From Candidatus Geothrix skivensis (lineage in GTDB: Bacteria; Acidobacteriota; Holophagae; Holophagales; Holophagaceae), in NCBI GenBank assembly GCA_016721195.1, contig JADKIO010000009.1:124001-188000 (forward strand): DNA of 64,000 nt. The letters run 5' to 3'. A program made the position numbers and the translations under genes. Positions 8,480-17,887 of this stretch are shown here, piece by piece. Below the pieces are notes generated by a model. That model searched no databases. It had not been told where the DNA came from and saw only the letters and a list, made by a program, of their open reading frames with translations. Within the stretch, counting starts at the first letter, position 1. Each line of letters starts with the position of its first letter.

Positions 8480-9535
8480 TCAGTGCCGGTGCTCATGCCC
8501 GTGCCCCTGCTCAGGAAGCGGAGCCGGTGGTGCCGAGGCTTTGCTGGGCCTCGCCTTGGGATCCAGGAAGCGCAGAGGCACCTTGAGCGGTCCATCCAGG
8601 TTGGAGCATTCGAGCAGGAGCAGGCCCTCCCGCGATCGGCCCGTGCGGCGGATCCGCAGGAGGTGCCGGGCGGCCTCCGGTCCGGGCCCATCGAGCAGTT
8701 CGAACCCCTTCCCCTGGATCTCGGCCTTCAGGATCCGGAAGGGCTTGCCATCCCGGGCGGTCAACTCCAGTCCCTGCAGGGTGGTCTTCAGGTCGGTGAA
8801 CACCAGGCGGGAGGGCGTGGCCACCACCGGGGTCGTGATCCGCCAGTCCAGGTAGAGGGTGAACTCCGGCTGCCTGGGCCCGTTCGTCGTCACCTTGAGC
8901 ACGTCCAGTCCCGCGGTGGTTCCCGGCACGAGCCGCTCGGGGCGAAGGGTGAGCCGCAGATCCGCCGTGGCACCTTCGTGGATGAGCTCAGCGTCGAGGT
9001 AGGGGGGCACGGCGCCCGCCAGGGCCAGCTTCAGGGGCTCGCCCCCCTCCCGGGTGAAGCGGAATCGGGACTCCGGACTTTCGTGGGGCGCCACCTCGCC
9101 CAGGCTCTTCCGCCCGCTGTCCACACTCACCTCCGGGCGGACCAGCATATCGAAACGGAGGATGTAGTTGGGCTGGCCGGGATCGTCCGTGCCCAGCCGC
9201 ATCGCCCCCTTGATGTAGCCCTCCAGGCCCGAGGGATCGACCTTGATCAGAATCATCCGCGTCTCCCCGGGCTTCAACGGCTCGGCGAGGCTGGCCGGAT
9301 CCGGGCTGACCCCCAGGGAGACATCCAGGATCCGGAAGCTGAAGGGACGGTCATGGGTGCTGCGGACGCCGAAGCGCGCCTCCCGGATTTCCCGGGGGCC
9401 CACGCTGCCCAGGTGGACGGGAAAGGGCGTGGTGATCTCGATGCGGGCCGGAGGCACGGAATCCGGTGTTCCGACCTGGGGCACGGGGCCGGGCACTGAA
9501 GTCTGGAGCAGGAGAATGGCCGGAATGAGCAGCAT
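8480..9535 (-). CDS. secreted DUF1573-like protein with His-rich tail
   Basis: 351 residues from the ATG at 9535, which puts a signal peptide (MLLIPAILLLQTSV) at the N-terminus. Three Ig-like beta repeats of about 100 residues follow. Each has the DUF1573-type theme of a difference from a reference state (LGSVGPREIREARFGVRSTHDRPFSFRILDV; SLGEVAPHESPESRFRFTREGGEPLKL). The protein ends in HGHEHRH, a potential metal-binding tail. Probably periplasmic or surface-exposed; specific role unknown. It lies 52 bp upstream of the prohibitin gene on the same strand. Confidence 0.68.
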   Translation of the reverse strand: MLLIPAILLLQTSVPGPVPQVGTPDSVPPARIEITTPFPVHLGSVGPREIREARFGVRSTHDRPFSFRILDVSLGVSPDPASLAEPLKPGETRMILIKVDPSGLEGYIKGAMRLGTDDPGQPNYILRFDMLVRPEVSVDSGRKSLGEVAPHESPESRFRFTREGGEPLKLALAGAVPPYLDAELIHEGATADLRLTLRPERLVPGTTAGLDVLKVTTNGPRQPEFTLYLDWRITTPVVATPSRLVFTDLKTTLQGLELTARDGKPFRILKAEIQGKGFELLDGPGPEAARHLLRIRRTGRSREGLLLLECSNLDGPLKVPLRFLDPKARPSKASAPPAPLPEQGHGHEHRH

Positions 9536-9741
9536 GGAGCGTCCTGGGGCGGCCTTCAGTGTGCCGTGAGTCGCGGGTGCCACCGAAGACTAAATTGAGA
9601 TTGAGAAGGCTGGGTTCACCTCGGGTTCATCACTGCTTCCCGCGCCATGGAAACACCCCTTCCCCGTTTCATGGTCACCAAGAACAGCCTCCGGATCGTC
9701 AACGACTTCACAATCCCGGGCTGCCAAATCGCCGCAGAGAA

Positions 9742-9775
9742 GGAGGGCCCCGGTCCGATCGGATCGGGGCCCTCC
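9742..9775 (-). terminator. rho-independent-type terminator of the M4 protease gene
   Basis: An 11-bp perfect stem GGAGGGCCCCG / CGGGGCCCTCC encloses a further self-complementary core (TCCGATCGGA). It begins 13 bp past the protease stop codon and is followed on the leftward strand by a pyrimidine-rich run (TTCTCT). Confidence 0.8.
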
Positions 9776-9788
9776 TATGCTGGACGGC

Positions 9789-11447
9789 CTAGAGGACGTT
9801 CACAGCCTTCCAGGCCAGATTCACGGCCGCATATTCAGCGGAACTGGCTCCATAGAGATCCGTGGCGGCCAGAAGGGTGGCTGTGCGCGCGCCAGAATAG
9901 ATGGTGGTGGAGGTCATGTACTTGGTGACCGCGCGGTACCAGATCGCCGCAGCCTTATGATTCCCGACACCCGTGATGCTGGTGACGCCATTGGCCATGG
10001 GGCTGGCAATATTGCCCGAGAAGGCATCCACCTGGCTGCCATGGCTCAGCAAGAAGAACCAGTGATTCGCCGGGCCGCTGCTGTAGTGGACATCCAGGCG
10101 CCGGAGGGTGCTGGACCAGGCATCGGGGCTCCTTCCGTCCAGACTGGGCTTGTACATCCAGCGCAGCGGATGGTTGAAAGCGGCCGTCTCGAGCTGCTCA
10201 CCGATCAGGTAATTGGCAGCGGGAACCACGCCGCCAACCGTGCTGATGGTGGTGGCGATATCGGTGAAATTGGGAATCACCGTGGTGCCGCCGCCCCGGG
10301 CGTAGAACTCCGCCGCCGCGCCCATGATGTCCGAATTCGCCTCGTTCAGGCCACCACTCTCGCCCTTGTAGGCCAGGTTCGCGGAGAAGGCCATCACCCC
10401 GTGGCTCATTTCATGAGCCGCCACATCCATGGAAGTCAGGGTCGTGAAGGAGGTGCCATCACCGTAGGTCATGCAGAAGCTGGTGGTGGACCAGAAGGCG
10501 TTGTCATAGGCCGAACTGTAGTGCACGCGACTGAAGGTGGCCTTGCCCGTGTTGTCGATGCCATTGCGGGCATAGACATTCTTGTACATGTCCCAGGTCT
10601 TCTGCATGCCATAGGCAGCATCTACGGCCGCCGTCTGGCCATTGGGCAAAGTGGTATCCGTCGTCTCCACATAGTTCAATCCATCTCCCCAGGTATTGTC
10701 CGCATCGGTATAGATGTTTCCGTTCACGGTGGTGCTGTGGTTCATGTTTGTGACCACGTTCTGACCATAGGTGCCACCAGTTCCACGCGTCATGTCCCGC
10801 AACTCGAAGCCTGAGGTCAGGCTGTTCGTGTTGAGGTTCACCACGCCGCTGTACTGGGAGAGGCCCGTCCCCACCACCCCGGAGGTCTGGAGGGTGCTCC
10901 AGCGCTCAAGGATCGATCCCGTGTGGGCATCCACGAAGAAGTCGGTATGAGCCGTTTCGGCCGCACCATTCTCCAGTTCGGCATGGACATGCCAGGCCAG
11001 GGCATGAACGGGCCTGCCACCCGTTTCGACCGCTGCGACCACCAGCTCTGCGGAGGGCGGGTGGGCGTACGGCCCCATGGGGTTCAAGGCCAGGTGTGCC
11101 AGCCCCAGGGCCTCACCGGAAGTCAGAGTTGGTTTGGTGTTGAGCTTCAAGCCCCGCAGCAGCCCGTCCGTGATCGCACGGGTGGTATCACCCGAAAGAT
11201 GGACGATGGCCTCCCCTCCGAAGACCTTCACACCCCGGTAGAGCTGGTGCATCCGGACATCCGCCTCATTCAGGACCCTGTCCTGGTGGATGAGCCCGGG
11301 TGCAAACCCGTGGTCCCGGTCCAACCCGAGATGGAAGACCCGGGCCGACAGGCTTCGAGCGGCCTGCTGATGAAGGGGATTCTCTCCGCCGCTAAGGGGC
11401 GCAAGCCCCACACCGGCGACGAGGCACAAACGGATTAAGCGATGCAT
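9789..11447 (-). CDS. M4-family (thermolysin-like) secreted metallopeptidase
   Basis: 552 residues. Signal peptide MHRLIRLCLVAGVGLAPLSGG, then an FTP/PepSY-type propeptide (~30-185), then the catalytic domain. Zinc site: HEMSH at 345-349 (His345, Glu346, His349) with the third ligand Glu369 in GGLNEANSD. The C-terminal subdomain has the expected proton-donor region (SSGPANHWFFLLSHG). The start at 11447 is fixed by AGGAGG just upstream (AGGAGGTTTCATG). Exported neutral protease, probably for extracellular protein degradation. Single gene with its own terminator. Confidence 0.93.
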   Translation of the reverse strand: MHRLIRLCLVAGVGLAPLSGGENPLHQQAARSLSARVFHLGLDRDHGFAPGLIHQDRVLNEADVRMHQLYRGVKVFGGEAIVHLSGDTTRAITDGLLRGLKLNTKPTLTSGEALGLAHLALNPMGPYAHPPSAELVVAAVETGGRPVHALAWHVHAELENGAAETAHTDFFVDAHTGSILERWSTLQTSGVVGTGLSQYSGVVNLNTNSLTSGFELRDMTRGTGGTYGQNVVTNMNHSTTVNGNIYTDADNTWGDGLNYVETTDTTLPNGQTAAVDAAYGMQKTWDMYKNVYARNGIDNTGKATFSRVHYSSAYDNAFWSTTSFCMTYGDGTSFTTLTSMDVAAHEMSHGVMAFSANLAYKGESGGLNEANSDIMGAAAEFYARGGGTTVIPNFTDIATTISTVGGVVPAANYLIGEQLETAAFNHPLRWMYKPSLDGRSPDAWSSTLRRLDVHYSSGPANHWFFLLSHGSQVDAFSGNIASPMANGVTSITGVGNHKAAAIWYRAVTKYMTSTTIYSGARTATLLAATDLYGASSAEYAAVNLAWKAVNVL

Positions 11448-11613
11448 GAAACCTCCTGGATGGATGCCCCGTGGGGGCAAGGTGCGGCTCCGCCCGTCCA
11501 GACAGCGCTCGTCGGGCGGGGGTACCCCGGTTGATAAGGGACTTCTGGATCACTGACCAGCAATCTAGACAGCGGTTGAGGCAAGGCCCTGCGTCATGTT
11601 GTCGCGGCCCTGC

Positions 11614-12516
11614 TCAAATCTCGTCTGGCTCCACGAAGAGGTGCCGAATCTGCGGGAAGCGTCCACGGAGCTCCCGCTCGAGTCGGTTGATGGCCTCCAC
11701 CAGGGCGGCGCCGCTGGGCTGCTCCAGGAACTTCACCTGGAGCGCCACCATCAGGCGATCGCTGCCGATGATCACGGCCACCAGGTTCAGCACCTGCTCC
11801 ACGGCGGGATCTTCGTCCACGGCGGCCCGGATGGCGGCCCGCAGGCCCAGGGTCGGCGCCTCGTTCATCAGCAGGCTGGTGACCTCCACGCCCACGAAGG
11901 CCGCCACGGCGATGAGCAGGAGCCCGATGGCCACGCTGCCGATGCCATCCCACACGGGATTGCCCGTGATCATCGTCAGCAGTACCGCAACCAGGGCGAA
12001 CACGAGTCCAAGCAGGGCGGCGATGTCCTCGGCCAGCACCACCACCAGCTCGGTGCTGCTGGAGCGCTGCAGGTAGCGGAAGAGGGAACGGCCCCGGCGC
12101 TCGGGTTCCGCGGCCCGCAGGGCGCCCCGGAGGGACCAGCCCTCCAGTCCGATGGCCAGGATCAGCAGGGCCACCGCCCAGCCGAGGTGGTGGGGCTGCT
12201 CGGGGTGGCGGATCTTGTGGAGGCCTTCCACCAGCGAATAGAGGCCGCCCACGCTGAAGAGCAGGAGGGCCACCAGGAAGCTGGCCACGAAGGCCGCCTG
12301 GCCGTGGCCCAGAGGATGCCTCGAGCTGGGGGGCCGCTGCCCCTGCCGCATGCCGATGAAGAGCAGCACCTGGTTGGCGCAGTCCGCACTGGAGTGGATG
12401 GCCTCCGTCAGCAGGCTGGAGCTGCCCGTCAGCAGGAACACCCCGAACTTGGAAATGGCGATGCCGCCATTGGCGATCAGGGCGAGGGCCACGGCGCGGG
12501 CTGAACCGGTAGACAT
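11614..12516 (-). CDS. cation diffusion facilitator family transporter
   Basis: 300 residues with the CDF plan: about six membrane helices and a C-terminal cytosolic domain (~215-300). The helix-2 metal motif is HSSADCANQ (HxxxD), followed by HPLGHG. The fifth-helix position carries EDIAALLG rather than the usual HxxxD, as in the SLC30A9-like branch. Probably exports Zn2+, Mn2+ or another divalent metal by proton exchange; the metal cannot be read from sequence. Last gene of the apparent eno-to-CDF leftward operon, 17 bp after the preceding stop. Confidence 0.88.
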   Translation of the reverse strand: MSTGSARAVALALIANGGIAISKFGVFLLTGSSSLLTEAIHSSADCANQVLLFIGMRQGQRPPSSRHPLGHGQAAFVASFLVALLLFSVGGLYSLVEGLHKIRHPEQPHHLGWAVALLILAIGLEGWSLRGALRAAEPERRGRSLFRYLQRSSSTELVVVLAEDIAALLGLVFALVAVLLTMITGNPVWDGIGSVAIGLLLIAVAAFVGVEVTSLLMNEAPTLGLRAAIRAAVDEDPAVEQVLNLVAVIIGSDRLMVALQVKFLEQPSGAALVEAINRLERELRGRFPQIRHLFVEPDEI

Positions 12517-12533
12517 GAGGTCAGATTACCGTG

Positions 12534-13202
12534 TCAGTCCCAATGGCGGATCCAGGTTGGATCGTACTTGCCCTCGGCCGTCCGCAGGCCGGTCTCCAGC
12601 TTCACCGCTTCGATGCCCAGGGCCCGCAGCGCCGCAAGCAGAGCCTCCGCCCGCTGCTGCTGGAGCGCGGGGGCCAGGGCCTTGGCCGCAGGCACCTGGA
12701 TGGCCCAGCGGCCCCCCGCGCCCCATTGCTCGACCCAGCCCTCCAGCTTCTTGTGGCCCGCCAGGCTCAGCTCCGACTGCTGGGGCAGGAAGAAGAGGAC
12801 CCCCTCCCGGGGCGGCGCTTCTTGGCTGGGCAGGGGTGTCGGAATCGACGGCAGCGGATCCGGTCCCACAGAGCCCGCTGTCGGTAGTCCTTTCTTTTCC
12901 TCGGGCAGGGCGAGGTCCCCCTTCATGGGTGCGAGGGCGGCCCTGGGTTCAAACCGTGCGACCGACTGCTCCGGCTGGACTTCGATCACCCACAGCTGTC
13001 CAAGGCTCCTGGCTTCCCCCGGGCGCTTCACCACCAGACGGCTGCCCACCCGCAGCCCCTGATCCTGGCCCCCATCCAGGCGGTAGACGCGGTCCGCCGC
13101 TTCATAGGGCGGCAGTCCCCGGCGTTCCACCGCCAGGATGCGCAGGGGGGTCTGGGCACCCAGGGTGCCTGTCAAGCCGAGGCAGAGGAGGAACCAGCGC
13201 AT
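12534..13202 (-). CDS. secreted protein with degenerate OmpA-like C-terminal domain
   Basis: 222 residues. Signal peptide MRWFLLCLGLTGTLGAQ, a small beta domain (RVYRLDGGQDQGLRVGSRLVV) and a proline-rich linker. The C-terminal ~80 residues follow OmpA/MotB peptidoglycan-binding spacing (FFLPQQSELSLAGHKKLEGWV, then QQRAEALLAALRALGIEA). The usual NxxLSxxRA motif is only partly kept. Likely periplasmic and possibly cell-wall associated. The frame stays open far upstream because it runs antiparallel through folC, but the signal peptide fixes the start at 13202, 32 bp after folC. Confidence 0.62.
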   Translation of the reverse strand: MRWFLLCLGLTGTLGAQTPLRILAVERRGLPPYEAADRVYRLDGGQDQGLRVGSRLVVKRPGEARSLGQLWVIEVQPEQSVARFEPRAALAPMKGDLALPEEKKGLPTAGSVGPDPLPSIPTPLPSQEAPPREGVLFFLPQQSELSLAGHKKLEGWVEQWGAGGRWAIQVPAAKALAPALQQQRAEALLAALRALGIEAVKLETGLRTAEGKYDPTWIRHWD

Positions 13203-13234
13203 GGCTTCCCATCGGCAGACATCTGGTCTGATCC

Positions 13235-14461
13235 TTAGAACGGCTGGATGCCCAATTGCCTGAGCAGGTCCCCCAGCAGGTAGAGAGAACCCGTCACCAG
13301 CCGGGGTGCCTCGGACCTGGCCCGCAGGTGGACGGCCGCCTGCCGCAGGGTGAGCATCTGGGCCTCCAGGCCCCAGGCCTCGCCGAGGGCCGAAGCGGTG
13401 GCGTACCGCGTCGCCTCCCCCTGCACGAAGGTCACGGACAGGGGCTGCATGCGCAGCAGCTCCCGGGCCACCCCCGCCAGGTCCTTGTCCGCCATGGCAC
13501 CTACGTAGAGATGGGGCCGCACACCGCAGGCCAGGGCGTGATCGGACAGGACCCTGGCCCCCTCCGGATTGTGGGCGCCATCCATCCACACCTCCTGCAG
13601 CCCCGGCACTCGCCAGAGGCGGCCGGGCCATTGCACCTCGGCCACGCCAGGCCAAACGCGATCGGCCTCGATGGGGAAGCCCAGGTGCTGCAGCCGCCGC
13701 AGCGCCTCGAGGGCCGTGGCCAGGTTGTCCAGCTGATGCGCGCCCGCCAGGCCCACCCGCCGCCCCTCCACCAGGGAGTGGTCCCAGCGAAGCTCCGTTC
13801 CCTCCAGGCGGGGGGCCTGGTGCAGGGTGGGCCGACAGGGCAGCAGGGGTTCGATCCAGCCCGGCTCCAGGGTGGGCCCCAGCACGAGGGGGCGTCCCTC
13901 CCGGGCCGTGCAGAGCTTCTCCCGGGCGATGGCCTCCCGGGTGTGACCCAGGTACTGCTGGTGGTCCAGGTCGATGGTGGTGAGCACCGTGAGGATCGGC
14001 TCCGTGGCGTTGGTGGCATCCCAGCGACCGCCCATGCCCACCTCCAGCAGGGCCACCTCCACGCCGGTCATTCGGAAGGCCGACAGGGCGGCGGTGATCA
14101 TCAGCTCGAAGTAGGTGGCCCGGCAACCGGCCGCCGCCTCCGCCTCGAAGGCCTCCCCCAGCAGCAGGTCCAGGGCACCCGTGCCGATGGGTTCGCCATC
14201 CACCCAGATGCGCTCGGTCACATCCACCAGGTGGGGCGAGGTGGTCCAGCCCACGATGAAGCCCGCGGATTTCAGCATGTGGGCCAGGAAGGCGCCGGTG
14301 CTGCCCTTGCCGTTGGTGCCCGCGATGAGGATCACCGGAAAGCCCTGGTCCGGGCGACCCAGCCCCTCCAGCAGGGCCCGGATGTTCTCCAGCCCGAACT
14401 TGATGCCGAAGTGGCCCCGTTCCAGGAGGCGCGGGAGGTGGACGGGTGTAAAGCTTTCCAT
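13235..14461 (-). CDS. folC: bifunctional folylpolyglutamate/dihydrofolate synthase
   Basis: 408 residues. Adds glutamate to folates (and to dihydropteroate in bifunctional members) using ATP. The Mur-ligase-type P-loop is AGTNGKGSTGAF, the folate region is TTSPHLVDVTERI, and the family motif MGGRWDATNATEP is present, followed by the C-terminal glutamate-ligase domain (WMDGAHNPEGARVL). Its ATG overlaps the accD stop (TGATG), indicating coupled translation. accD-folC is a widespread pairing. Confidence 0.93.
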   Translation of the reverse strand: MESFTPVHLPRLLERGHFGIKFGLENIRALLEGLGRPDQGFPVILIAGTNGKGSTGAFLAHMLKSAGFIVGWTTSPHLVDVTERIWVDGEPIGTGALDLLLGEAFEAEAAAGCRATYFELMITAALSAFRMTGVEVALLEVGMGGRWDATNATEPILTVLTTIDLDHQQYLGHTREAIAREKLCTAREGRPLVLGPTLEPGWIEPLLPCRPTLHQAPRLEGTELRWDHSLVEGRRVGLAGAHQLDNLATALEALRRLQHLGFPIEADRVWPGVAEVQWPGRLWRVPGLQEVWMDGAHNPEGARVLSDHALACGVRPHLYVGAMADKDLAGVARELLRMQPLSVTFVQGEATRYATASALGEAWGLEAQMLTLRQAAVHLRARSEAPRLVTGSLYLLGDLLRQLGIQPF

Positions 14462-15318
14462 CAGTCCCTGGGCGTCGGCATCATCCAGGCCAGACAGGCG
14501 GCGATGAAGTCCTTGAGGTGGTCCCGGTTGACGACCTTGTCCACCATGCCGTGGGCCTGGAGGAATTCGGAGCGCTGGAAGCCCTCGGGCAGGCTCTGCT
14601 TGATGGTCTGCTCGATGACCCGGGGCCCGGCGAACCCGATGAGGGCCTTGGGCTCGGCGATGTTCAGGTCCCCCAGCATGGCGTAGCTGGCGCTGACGCC
14701 TCCGGTGGTGGGATCCGTGAGGATGCTGAGGTAGGGCAGCCCGGCCTTGTCCAGCTTGGCCAGGGCGGCGCTGACCTTGGCCATCTGCATGAGGGACAGG
14801 GTCCCCTCCTGCATGCGGGCTCCGCCGCTGCAGCTGACGATGATGAAGGCGCACCGCTTCTCCAGCGCCCGTTCGGCCCCCAGGCGGAGCTTCTCGCCCA
14901 CCACGCTGCCCATGCTGGCGGCGAGGAAATCGAAATTCATGACGGCCGCCACCACCACATGCCCGGACAGGGTTCCTTCCACCACGATGACCGCATCCTC
15001 GGTCTGCCCGGCCTGATCCAGCTTCTTCAGCTGCTCCTTGTAGCTCTTCATGGCCACGAACCCCAGGGGGTCCGTGCTGCGCAGGTCGCTGAACAGGGTC
15101 GTCCAGCCCTGGTCCAGCAGGTTCTCGAGCCGCTCCTCCACGCCGATGCGGAAGTGGTAGCCGCACTTGGGGCAGACGTTGTGGGTGTTGACCAGCTCTT
15201 TGCGGTAGATCAGCTCCTTGCAGGCTTCGCACTTGATCCAGAGACCCTCGGGCACGCGGACGGTCTTTTCTTCCACGGCGGTCTTCTGCTGGCGCTTCTT
15301 GACGAACCAGGACGACAT
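14461..15318 (-). CDS. accD: acetyl-CoA carboxylase carboxyltransferase subunit beta
   Basis: 285 residues, normal length. N-terminal zinc ribbon with four cysteines (KCEACKEL and VCPKCGYHF) and a crotonase-fold carboxyltransferase domain (SCSGGARMQEGTLSLMQMAK, TDPTTGGVSASYAMLGD). Pairs with AccA to transfer CO2 from biotin to acetyl-CoA for fatty-acid synthesis; no accA lies in the window. Start at 15318 with GGAGTCCTT upstream, 8 bp after parB. Confidence 0.95.
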   Translation of the reverse strand: MSSWFVKKRQQKTAVEEKTVRVPEGLWIKCEACKELIYRKELVNTHNVCPKCGYHFRIGVEERLENLLDQGWTTLFSDLRSTDPLGFVAMKSYKEQLKKLDQAGQTEDAVIVVEGTLSGHVVVAAVMNFDFLAASMGSVVGEKLRLGAERALEKRCAFIIVSCSGGARMQEGTLSLMQMAKVSAALAKLDKAGLPYLSILTDPTTGGVSASYAMLGDLNIAEPKALIGFAGPRVIEQTIKQSLPEGFQRSEFLQAHGMVDKVVNRDHLKDFIAACLAWMMPTPRD

Positions 15319-15326
15319 AAGGACTC

Positions 15327-16193
15327 CTAGCGCCGCTTGGCCGGGCCGGGCTTCAGGGCCTCGAAGAGCCGGTCCAGCTCCCCTTCGCTGCCGTAGTGCA
15401 TGACCAGGAGACCCGCCTTGCCCTTGGCCCGGATCTCGATGCGGGTGCCCCAGGACTGGGTGAGCTCCTCGGCGGCGGCCTTGATGAACAGCTCCTGGGG
15501 ATGCCTCCGCTTCCCCTTGGCCTTGGTCTGCTTCTGCAAGTGCTGGATGCGGGCCTCCAGGGCGCGCACGCTGAGCTGCAACTGCACCACTTCGTGGGCC
15601 AGCTGCTCCTGCAGGCGGGGGTCCGACACGCCGAGCAGCACCTTGGCGTGGCCCGTGCTCAGACGCCCGTGGGCGACCTCGGCCTTGAGCTCCGCAGGCA
15701 GGCGCAGCAGCCGCAGGGTGTTGGCCACCTGGGGCCGGGACTTGCCCACCCGGTCCGCCACCTGCTCCTGGGTCAGCCGAAGGTGCTCCCCCAGCTGCCA
15801 GTAGGCCGTGGCCTCCTCGATGGGGTTCAGCTCCTGGCGCTGGATGTTCTCCACCAGGGCGATCTCCAGAAGGCGGTCATCGGGCACCTCCTTGATCACC
15901 ACCGGAACCATGGCGAGGCCGGCCTTCCGAGCCGCCCGCCAGCGGCGCTCACCGGCGATGATCTCGAACTGGTCCCCCACCTTGCGCACCACGATGGGTT
16001 GCACCATGCCGTGCAGCTTCAGGCTTTCCGCCAGCTCGTTCAGGGACGCTTCATCGAAGTGGGTGCGGGGCTGGGCCCGGTTGGGCACCATGCTGCCCAG
16101 GGGCAGCTCCCGCTGGCTGGAATCCTCGGGGGCGAGCTGGCTCATGAGGGAGGTGAGTCCGCGGCCCAGGGCCGGTCGCTTCAGCAGGCTCAT
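15327..16193 (-). CDS. parB: chromosome-partitioning protein ParB
   Basis: 288 residues. N-terminal signature KRPALGRGLTSLM, the CTP-binding ParB/Srx domain (QPIVVRKVGDQFEIIAGERR with GERRWRAA and the ENIQRQELNPIEEA box), then the helix-turn-helix (TQEQVADRVGKSRPQVANTLRLL) and a C-terminal dimerisation region. Binds parS and loads SMC near the origin. Its ATG overlaps the parA stop (TGATG). I did not find a full parS palindrome in the window. Confidence 0.95.
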   Translation of the reverse strand: MSLLKRPALGRGLTSLMSQLAPEDSSQRELPLGSMVPNRAQPRTHFDEASLNELAESLKLHGMVQPIVVRKVGDQFEIIAGERRWRAARKAGLAMVPVVIKEVPDDRLLEIALVENIQRQELNPIEEATAYWQLGEHLRLTQEQVADRVGKSRPQVANTLRLLRLPAELKAEVAHGRLSTGHAKVLLGVSDPRLQEQLAHEVVQLQLSVRALEARIQHLQKQTKAKGKRRHPQELFIKAAAEELTQSWGTRIEIRAKGKAGLLVMHYGSEGELDRLFEALKPGPAKRR

Positions 16194-16970
16194 CAGGCTT
16201 CCCTCCTCGCCAAGATCTCCAGTCCGAGCCACTCCTTCGCGAGGCTGAGGTAGGCCTGGGCGCCCTTGGAGCGCAGATCGTAGAAGGCCACGGGCTTGCC
16301 GTGGCTCGGTGCCTCGGCCAGCCGGATGTTGCGGGGGATCATGGTCTGGAAGACCTTTCCGGGAAAGGCGTGGCGCACTTCGTTGGCCACGGCCGCACCG
16401 AGGTTGGTGCGCTCCTCGGCCATGGTGAGCAGGATGCCCCCGAGCTGAAGGCGGGGGTTCGGCCCGGCCTGGATGCGCCGCAGGGTCTCGGTCAATTCCG
16501 CCAGGCCATCCAGCGCGAAGAACTCGCAGGGCATGGGCACGATGACCTCGTCCGCGGCGGTGAGGGCGTTCAGGGTGATCATCCCCAGGCTGGGGGGCGG
16601 GTCGATGAGGATGTAGTCGAAGCGGTCGATGAGCGGTGCGAGAGCCAGCTTCAGGACCTGGAGCTGGGGCAACTCGAACAGCTCGAACTCCAACTGGGCA
16701 AGGTCCTTCCCCGCGGGGATCACCTGCATCATCGGGACTTCGGTGCTGAGCAGCAGGGCCTCCGCGGGGGCGCCCTTCATCAGGGCATAGGCTCCGGCCC
16801 GGTGGTCCGGCTTCGGGAAGCCGAGGCCCGTGGTGCTGTGGCCCTGGGGATCGAAGTCCAGCAGCAGCACCATCTTCTCCATCATCGCGAGGATGCGGCG
16901 AGGTTGATGGCCGTGGTCGTCTTGCCCACGCCGCCTTTCTGGTTCGCCAGAACCACCACCCGGCGCGCAT
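16193..16970 (-). CDS. parA: chromosome-partitioning ATPase ParA, with two apparent single-base deletions
   Basis: The main reading frame (to 16193) begins at MMEKMVLLLDFDPQGHSTTG and lacks the Walker A motif. The missing N-terminus lies directly upstream in another frame: VVVLANQKGGVGKTTTAINL, containing the deviant Walker A KGGVGKTT. One extra base at ~16895 would join NLAA to ILAMMEK. Another at ~16960 would join the ATG at 16970 (MRA) to RVVVLANQ. That ATG has GAGGG seven bases upstream. The restored protein would be about 259 residues. Sequencing error is likelier than gene decay because the rest is fully conserved (LIDPPPSLGMITLNAL, MIPRNIRLAEAPSHG). Partner of parB. Confidence 0.85.
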
Positions 16971-17083
16971 CAGGCGGCCCTCATCTTGGTGCAGGCACTG
17001 GTCAACCCGTGCATCTCGGCATCCCCTTGGGTGTGGAACATGCCAGTCTAGCAGGTTGGGTTCCACGGCCAAGCGCGCCGTGA

Positions 17084-17886
17084 TCAGCCTTGCAACCGCA
17101 GCAAGAGGGAAGGATCGGGATGCACCACACCCAGCCGACGGACCCTGCTGGAGAGCCACAACCCACGCCATTCACCCCCTGGTCCAGGGTCAGCTCCACC
17201 TTCACGACCTCGCCCCCGGCAGTGTGCAGACGCCAGGTGCGGATGCCTTCGGTCTGGGCCAGCCAGGCCGCCGCGACCGCGCAACCGGTACCGCAACAGA
17301 GGGTCTCCCCCTCCACGCCCCGCTCCCAGGAACGGATCCTCGCTTCGCCTGCACCCAGGACTTCGATCACGCTGACGTTGGTTCCGCCTGCGAGCGCAGC
17401 ATGGTGACGGAGCGGCGGCGCGAAGGCTGGCAGGTCCACCGCGGCCACCGAAGGGACGCGGAGCACCAGCTGCGGATTCCCGATCCAGCCGAAGCCCGCG
17501 GGCAATTCCGTCGGCAGCGGTACCTCGCGCAGACCGAAGCCGCTGCCCTCAGGCATCCGGATGCCGACCTCATCTTCCCCGCGTCGGAGGAGGATGCGCT
17601 CTCCGCTGGAGATCACCTCGATGATGGGGCCATCGGGGCTTCCGGGAATGGCTAGCGCTGCTCTACTACCATTGGAACAAAAGGACTTGGATCCATCTGT
17701 ATCCCAATGTTCCAGCACCCATGGCCCCCCATCGGGCTTTTGCATCAAAAAAAGGCCATCTAAACCAAAGCCCGATCCCCGCGGACAAAGAATTTTTGCA
17801 TAATCCTCTCCGGTCCAATCTTTAGCCTCGTCCATCCAGAGGTAGCCAAAGACATTCCCAGCGGCGGCGGCGAGATGGAGTTCCAA
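17084..17886 (-). CDS. dapF: diaminopimelate epimerase with an apparent C-terminal frameshift
   Basis: Converts LL- to meso-diaminopimelate for lysine and peptidoglycan. Both catalytic cysteines are present: the first in FCSNGSRA (Ser replaces the usual first Gly of CGNG), the second in CCGTGCAVAAA. The best start is TTG at 17886, two bases after the ftsB stop, giving ELHLAAAAGNVFGYLW, the divergent equivalent of the usual GxGNDF start. Near 17160 the frame breaks. The expected end (RRLGVVHPDPSLLLRLQG, stop at 17084) lies in another frame and would be restored by one extra base, probably T in a GGTTG context. The unshifted frame runs on with Cys-rich nonsense. Confidence 0.82.
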
Positions 17887-17887
17887 G

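Noticed and set aside
17030..17080. Possible parS site near parAB (GTGGAACA and GTTCCACG)
   Set aside because: These are separate half-sites in the wrong arrangement; no 16-bp parS palindrome is formed.
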